From Steinernema hermaphroditum (lineage: Eukaryota; Nematoda; Chromadorea; Rhabditida; Steinernematidae), in contig CM059623.1 of the NCBI GenBank assembly GCA_030435675.1, forward strand, positions 13,176,092 through 13,240,091: 64,000 nt of DNA, in the 5' to 3' direction. Below the pieces are notes generated by a model. It searched no databases, was not told where the DNA came from, and was given only the letters and a program-made list of their open reading frames with translations. Position 1 is the stretch's first letter. Each line of letters starts with the position of its first letter. Position numbers and translations under genes: made by a program. Shown here piece after piece: positions 57,583 through 64,000 of the stretch.

Positions 57583-59868
57583 GCTGCTGGCTTCCGACGG
57601 AACGATGGGGTGGAACAGCGAGGAGTCAGTGAATCGAATATGAAACAGTGGGCGTTCGACGTGTGCAGGTGTGACAACTCGCCACCACTCGCCTCTCTAT
57701 TCAGCCTACAGTGGACGACACGGTTCTATTATTTACACTGTGGCGAGGATGCAAAAAGTACGCAAAGGGAGTGAATCAGCGCCGCGAACTATCGATCCAC
57801 GGTCGCGCACACGCACACACTAAATTCGGGCGTTCTACAGAGAATCGCGATGACTTTCAGGGGCAACAGGTCGCCGATGGATGGCCGCTTCTTCTAAAGG
57901 GGCTCATCGGGGGTGTGCGTGCTTCACCGCCACCACAGGCACAGCAGGCTTAGTCCTTTGTCGGCCGGAAAGAATTGATTTTTTGAGGAGGAGAACGCCG
58001 TCGCTAGGCACTCAAGCTGCATGGGGAATTCGAGTCGACGCGGGTTAAGCGCAGAAGGCGAAATTAAAACGTGGCTTCGGGCGTATTGCGCGCGCGGAGA
58101 GGGCCATGAATATTTGAGAGACAATATGAAAAAATGCACTTTTACAGCGTTGTGTCGTCGAAGCGCGGCCTGATGAGATGTGCCCTGCAAAATACGTCAA
58201 TTTTGCAAAGTTAGACGACAGCTCAGATAAAACGTTTTGCCAGAAGTTTCGTCTATACCAACAGGGATGCTATTCAACACTCGACAATTTGAATAACTTC
58301 ATCAATTTTTCGATCTCCATCCCGATCCCGGTCTCGAGACTCGGTGAAATGTCGATGTCCACCCCGAGATAATACCACGCTATGCTTCGGAACGTGCACC
58401 AATTGAGGATAAGGCTATAGTACGATGAATAATTCGTCGAATCGAGTCTCTGAATATGGAATTATTTGTCGCTAATTAGTCTTTTGTCACAGCTAACTAA
58501 ATTCGAAACGAGAACAACTGTTAACCAACAGTACATCCCCATCCGAGGGACAAAATAGAGAGATAAACAAGACCAACACCACCCGATAGGCTGCCGATGA
58601 AAAAGTGCGTTACGTTCTGTGCAGAGGGACCCGGTCTCGTAGGGTTGGCCAGTTGATGAATCACTGGTGACTGAGCTCGCCCGAGGACTGCTGACTCCTC
58701 AGGGGCGGCAGAAAACTCCTTTGTGGAGATATCCGCCGATGAATCGTAGTTACGGAACATAACCAGTTCGAATCTCCAACAGCCGAAATCACTGAAAACA
58801 ATATGCATTATTCAGGATCTCCAGAGCTTGCCTGTGGACAATAGACTAGTCGGTGAGACGGTCAGACTTCTGAAGACTTTTGAACATAGGTCAGCAACAA
58901 TTAAAAAAACCATGGAAAAGACGTCAAACCGCTCAGAGAAGAACACAGAAACCTAATACGCTTCCGGAATCAGAAAACTGTTCGCCGATATGTTTGGATG
59001 GGCGACTTCCTAGTAACGGAAACAAGCAATTCATAGCATTGACAATAACTGGTCTCGATTATTTTACCTTTTATGTGTGGTCATTTTGGTCCAAAAATAG
59101 AGCGAGTAAGCTTTAAAATCATGGATTAGACTAAGTGTTTTCCTCGTGTATTTTTAGGGATAAATCCAAAGGTTTTATATTAAGTTCGGGTATTACCGAT
59201 AACCGTTCTAAGAATAATGTTAATGTTCGTATCAGTGATGTTTGTAGACCAGATCAAAATAGGTACATTTTAGGGATGCCTCTAGCAATTTGCGTGTAGT
59301 TGTTTGTGCCTTTTTCCTATTTGCCATAAGTTCACTTCAAAGTTGGTTCTTCATTATCTAGTCAAGATGTATTCCTATACATTGTTATACATAAGCATTC
59401 GGATTTCACAACAACATCTTACATTGTGCTTACGTAAACGTTGTTCTTGATTGAATAAACAGCAGAAGCTTGTAAACAGTGTAACTCATTCACAAATTTC
59501 ATTATTCCTCGTCATCACCGTGTGCGTCAAAGCCTACCCACCGAAGTTGCCCTTCCGAAAATAAACTGTTTCGCTTATCCCGGTCCCTGTATCAATGAAA
59601 AGTGACGCACCTCTGACGATCAAGGGGGACGGTTGAAACGGATTTATGCCCAAGATTTCACAAGTAGGCCCAAAAATACTCACGACATTTTGGAATTTCA
59701 CAATCAGTTGCACCGTCACTTGAAATTAACGTCAATGTATCCACCCTCAATTCCACACCTGCTGCTTTAATCGCCCACCATCGGTAATACATAAATAGGA
59801 AGCACAAACTTTCACTTCAGTAGAGTCATGTTTCAACTTCTTGTTACTATCATAATCGCTGTGCTGAT
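57583..59868. other. Long spacer, no gene supported
   Basis: About 2.3 kb. ORFs under 105 codons, none with a motif. At 59620-59650 the stretch GGTTGAAACGGATTTATGCC repeats one at about 25585. The rest is AT-rich, especially 58880-59500. Confidence 0.5.
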
Positions 59869-60240
59869 TCAAGTTGCCGACAACGATGAGTCCTCATCAA
59901 TGAGGGAGTAATTCACAACACACGTGTCCATGACACTCACGGACAACCTCTTCAAGTGGTCCCGATGTTCGTCCCGGTTGCTCGCTTCTTCGTATTCACA
60001 GAGATGTTTCAGACGGAAGTGGTCTGGGATGTGCGGCACCAGCTGGTGTTCATCGCCCAAGAAACAACAACGACCGATCTGTGGAAGCATACGCAGAAGT
60101 GTGTTGAGCTTCGGGAGGTTCAAACAGGATGCCTCATCCATCAACAGAGCGGTTACGCCTTTGTACAGAGGGCGGACAGTGTCCTTGAGCAGGTTACGAA
60201 GAACCAATCCACCTCCTAAAAGTAGTCACTGAGATATATG
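59869..60240 (-). pseudogene. Superfamily-1 helicase fragment
   Basis: The reverse strand encodes ALLMDEASCLNLPKLNTLL followed by CCFLGDEHQLVPHIPDHF. This is motif II (D-E-A-S) and motif III (G-D-x-x-Q-L-x-P) of UPF1-like/AAA_11 helicases. Motif I and motifs IV-VI were not found near by, and the frame ends in the FAR-side spacer. It is an isolated helicase exon or, more likely, a dead fragment. Confidence 0.65.
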
Positions 60241-60853
60241 CATGAACCTACGGGGAGGAACTCTTCGGGGACAACAAATTTGCAGAGGTGGGCAATGGGT
60301 GGGTCAATTGTGGTTCCGCAACGAAATCCTGAATTCACAATGTGCCACGACGGTCGCGTGGGAGCGGAGTTAAAGAGCGCTTATGGGTTTTTTTTGTAGG
60401 CCATCCCTTCCTCTAACAGATGGTGTGTAAAAACAGCCTAAGCACATTGCTCATTCTGGCCTAAATGGGCCATCTTTCGAAACGTTTTTTGAAACTAGCT
60501 TTGCGATGATGTGATCTTCGTTTCGATGATAGGATTGCGAAATTTCTCGCAACGGTCATTCTTTTGGGGCGTGCTCAGCATCAATGGTTTTGGGGGTTCT
60601 CCTTGAATACCGTTCCACTTGTTTCAGTCAATCAGAACATGAGTCTTGAAATTGTAGGTCTCGAACAGTCCTGGACTTTGAAACGGTCCCGTATCAATTC
60701 CATGATCGTGGGCAATTGACTCCAAGTGACCAATCATCTGTGCCGTCCGTTTTCTCTCCCTCGGATCGGAACTGACATTTGACACTTCCGTAAACTGTTT
60801 GTTTGCCACCGTGACATATAAGAGCAAACTTCTCGAAAATAAAACACTTTCCA
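60241..60853. other. 5' flank of the second FAR gene
   Basis: No gene. A TATA-like box (CATATAAGAG, about 60815-60824) lies about 33 nt before the FAR ATG at 60854. Confidence 0.55.
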
Positions 60854-61475
60854 ATGTTTACGCTCTGTGCTGTTACGTCTCTTTTCTGTGCTTTCGCCTT
60901 TGCGGCGCCGACTAGCACAAGTGCAACGAAGTTTCGATGGATCCCCGATAACTTCATCAGTAAGACTGACGAATTACTTCCAGATATGGTTGATTTTAGT
61001 GCTTCTGCCACAAGAAGAGATCTTTCTCGCTCCAACTCCCGAACTCAAGGCGCACCTCAATGAGCTCCGAGCCTCAAAGCGATCTTTTCTCAACGACGCT
61101 GAAGCTCTGGAGGCGATGAAGGAAACGAGTCCACGCCTTTACCGTCGCTTCCTGGGGGTTAAGGAGCTTCTTGAGAGCAACTTCAATCGTCTCTCTGCCA
61201 AGGGAAAACAGTTTTTCGTTGACCAGATGGAACTTCTGAGACGACTTGGACAAGGACTGAAACACTCCATGGATGATAAGAAGTTAGAGGCGGCCATCAA
61301 AGGATCCTACAAAGCGCTTACCGAACTACCAAGGGAAGACCTCTTGGTATTCGGCGCTAAAGTGCTTCCCACTGAGAGAGAAGCGGTTGAGAAGGTGAAG
61401 GACTACTTGAAGAATGTCGAAAGACATCTGAATATCTATAAAAACTTGAGCTTATTTAAAGACGACGAAGAATGA
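60854..61475 (+). CDS. Fatty-acid/retinol-binding (FAR) protein 2
   Basis: Two exons, 60854-60959 and 61000-61475, about 193 residues. The leader is MFTLCAVTSLFCAFAFAAP, then KFRWIPDNFI; the phase-1 intron falls exactly here, as in both relatives. The second exon has PQEEIFLAPTPELKAHLNEL, LNDAEALEAMKETSPRLYRR, QFFVDQMELLRRLGQGL and EREAVEKVKDYLKNVER. It belongs to the secreted helical FAR family. A TATA-like box stands upstream and AATAAA follows the stop within about 15 nt, so the 3' end is very short. Confidence 0.85.
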
Positions 61476-61562
61476 GAAGATGGAATAAAGATGGATTGAC
61501 AAGCTCACACGATAAAGTTAATATCCAAATAGTGTCTGATAAAGTTAATATCCAAGTTGATA

Positions 61563-62015
61563 AAGACCACCGCCCGACCTCCCTGTACAAGACAACTCTC
61601 AGAACTTTGTTCACTAATCCCTGGGCAATAATTCGGATTCCATGAAGCAAAGTAATTATTGCCCACGGATTAGTGAACAAAGTTCTGAGAATCCGGATTG
61701 CAAAGAACTCAATCCACCAGAGTCAACTTCAGTTTGCTGGGCGACATCAGCATTGCAGAGCATTTTAGCCAGTTTGAATAAATTCACAACTTCAAAGCAG
61801 AGACGTCAACTGAGCCCATAAACCCCCCGTCAACTCGGGTTCGTCTTAGAATTGCCGTCTCGGGTCGTCAAGAGGCGGCAACTCTACTCCAAGGCGATCT
61901 TTTCTTATACAAAGAGCTCAATCTAGTAGACTCATATTCAGTTCGGCTGGCGGTTAAATAAGCTCAGAAGTTCAAAGCGACCTTCTCTTGTACAAGGAGG
62001 TCGGGCGGTGGCCTT
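61563..62015. repeat. Inverted-repeat region with inner hairpin
   Basis: A 25 bp outer repeat (CCACCGCCCGACCTCC..., 61567-61591) is mirrored at 61987-62011 with one mismatch. Inside, a 36 bp arm (61598-61633) is mirrored at 61654-61689 with one mismatch and a 20 nt loop. A unit starting CAAAGARCTCAATC occurs twice. No coding region. It looks like a foldback element. Confidence 0.75.
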
Positions 62016-62113
62016 CAACACCTTTTCCAGGTTCAAGGCTTGAAAATCGTTATGATGAATATGTGAGTTCAGTTAAAAGGGACTAAAAGACTAAAAGGGC
62101 AAAATCAAAACAT

Positions 62114-62509
<396 letters not shown>

Positions 62510-63116
62510 TCACGATTTATTGAAAAAACTCGTAAATCGGCTAGTGAAATTCTTAATTAGCTCGCCAGCACCACTCAAAGCGGTTTTGAAGGTGCTGCCA
62601 AGCCCCAGATACTGCTGTATTTCATCCCTTGCTTTGTCCGAAAGAGTGTTGTACTTGTACAGGACTTCACCACTTGCCAGAAGCAGGTATCTCTTCTTGT
62701 AGCGCTCTCCATCAGCTGGCCTCAGTGATCGGATCTTCTCAACGACTTCATAAACGAAGTTCTTGGCTTCGTTTCCCAGAGGCTCGACCTCCGACCGGCA
62801 GAGTTTGTAGTAATGGTTGAATTGTGCATACAAGGTTTCACTTCGATCCCTCAGCGCTTGCAGAGCTTCTTCATCGCCTTTATATGTCTTTTTCTGACTT
62901 TGGACGTCTTTCAGGGTGGCCTTGTCGGCGTCGGAAAGGTCGCGAAAGAGAAGAGTCGACTCCTCTCTTAAGAGAACTGTTGGAACATGAAATAGAGCCG
63001 ATATCAGGTGACTTACTGATAAAATCATCCGGAATATAGCGAAAGTTCTGAATATCAGCGGCGCACAGGGAAAATACAACTATTGGAAGAACGAATAACG
63101 ATCTAGACATTTGCAA
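62510..63116 (-). CDS. Fatty-acid/retinol-binding (FAR) protein 3
   Basis: Two exons, 63116-63017 and 62976-62510, about 188 residues. The leader is MQMSRSLFVLPIVVFSLCAA (a second Met at 63110 is possible), then NFRYIPDDFI with the same phase-1 intron as the other two FAR genes. Exon 2 has LLFRDLSDADKATLKDVQ, YKGDEEALQALRDRSETLY, AKNFVYEVVEKIRSLRPADG and VLYKYNTLSDKARDEIQQYL. This is the closest of the three to classical secreted FAR proteins (the VRSLRP.DG stretch is typical). It is tail-to-tail with FAR protein 2 across the tRNA pair. Confidence 0.88.
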
Positions 63117-63409
63117 AGCACTGAAGGTCGACTAGCGACAGCCCGTCACTGAACCCCGCGAACGTGCGAGCGAAGAAAGTGATTAATTGCAGCCGCTTTT
63201 TACACTTGGCCGCACTGTGGTCGGCGGCGATTGATTTAAATATTCGCTGTCTGGTGGTCAGGGTTCGTTCGGTTTTAAATTTCGGGATGTAAACAAATGG
63301 CACGGCAGTTTACAGATTCATCATATTGATATCTGGCAGATTGGTGCAGATGTTCATGGACTTCGTTGTGGGCACAATGAACAGCCCGGCTTTCAGTTCC
63401 AACGATTCG

Positions 63410-63640
63410 GAAACGGCGAAACTCCGGAAATGGCGGTCGAACTTCTTCATCTCGGGGCGTTTGAGGAGGCTTCTGAGCTCGCATCTGCTACAGAGAGATG
63501 AGTACGTGGTTCGGGGGTTGCATCTTCCTCAGTGTTGGTGTCCTCAGAACGTCGGCGGCCTTCGGGATGACATCTCACGCAGCGTCGGGCGTCGGGTTCC
63601 TGGCGCCGGACATCTTGTTGTCAACGGTGATAAAGGATAA
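63410..63640. repeat. Dispersed repeat (copy 3)
   Basis: Matches 8516-8740 in the same orientation: CTCCGGAAATGGCGGT, CTTCTGAGCTCGCAT, CCTTCGGGATGACATCTC, GACATCTTGTTGTCAACGGT. It carries a 104-codon ORF without motif. Confidence 0.7.
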
Positions 63641-64000
63641 CTGATAAAGGGAGACAAAACAAAAAAAAACCGACATTTTCTCCTGGCCAACCCCATATTT
63701 TTGTAATTCCTTTCAAGGAACATACACTTTCAAGAATCGTAGACTGGAAAAAAGATCGAATTATCTGCTGATGAAAACGTTCTTGGAGAGACGACTATCT
63801 ACTCGAAAGATCCGCGAATTTCGAATTCGCTTATATCACACGTAAGTAGCACACCGGAACACATCCGCTGCAACCTATTGTCGAGCTATTCCGCGCTTGG
63901 ATTCGCGGAATTGTCGTGCTACACAATGAAATCAACTTCGTCTCTTATCTGTCGACTAACAGAGAGTCCGCGACCCTAAAGGACCCCGAAAAGAACAACA
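63641..64000. other. Window end, nothing recognised
   Basis: No ORF with a motif, no RNA gene and no repeat shared with the rest of the window. Confidence 0.5.

Overview
The window looks like nuclear DNA of a nematode. Introns are mostly 40-60 nt with TTTCAG-type acceptors, tRNA genes are single-copy and scattered, and a Drosha gene, nematode FAR genes and many small mariner-derived elements are present. The set of FAR genes and large secreted-protein families suggests a Steinernema-like (clade IV, insect-parasitic) nematode. That assignment is inference from gene content, not a database match.

Region 1 (about 1-2.7 kb): a fragment of a mariner-type repeat, then a 1.5 kb palindrome carrying two divergent copies of a 43-residue secreted peptide gene that ends in Gly-Gly-Lys-Arg.

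Region 2 (2.7-44.4 kb) is the main feature: a two-strand cluster of at least 12 members, plus one relic, of a secreted family related to M13 (neprilysin-like) peptidases. The intact copies encode roughly 410-445 residues, little more than half of a normal M13 ectodomain. They have a signal peptide, an N-terminal H-P-C-D-D-F..F-V-C-N block and a C-terminal F-Q-K-A-F-G-C-K-P-G block. No HExxH zinc site or ExxxD site was found in any exon. Two copies are tandem segmental duplicates (6.2 and 10.0 kb). One is an exon-1 fragment (15.5 kb), one has two stop codons (32.2 kb) and one is a decayed 3' remnant (36.1-36.5 kb). A distinct secreted Tyr-rich protein (17.9-18.8 kb) sits inside the array, and mariner-derived elements lie in its introns and spacers, one of them carrying a second transposon nested inside it.

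Region 3 (36.6-41.2 kb) interrupts the cluster with a housekeeping DEAD-box helicase of the DDX5/DDX17 type and a small Lys/Glu-rich protein.

Region 4 (45-56 kb): two single-exon genes of an unrecognised family separated by a 127 bp hAT-type MITE, a serpin lacking a signal peptide, Drosha with both RNase III domains and its dsRBD, and an unrecognised basic protein.

Region 5 (56-64 kb): tRNA-Gln, tRNA-Cys and tRNA-Pro, three fatty-acid/retinol-binding (FAR) protein genes that share one intron position, a fragment of a superfamily-1 helicase, and inverted repeats.

Among secreted products the window therefore holds inactive protease-like proteins, lipid-binding FAR proteins and small peptides. 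This is the kind of inventory expected of a parasite's secreted or host-facing repertoire, but the function of the M13-like cluster cannot be read from sequence alone.
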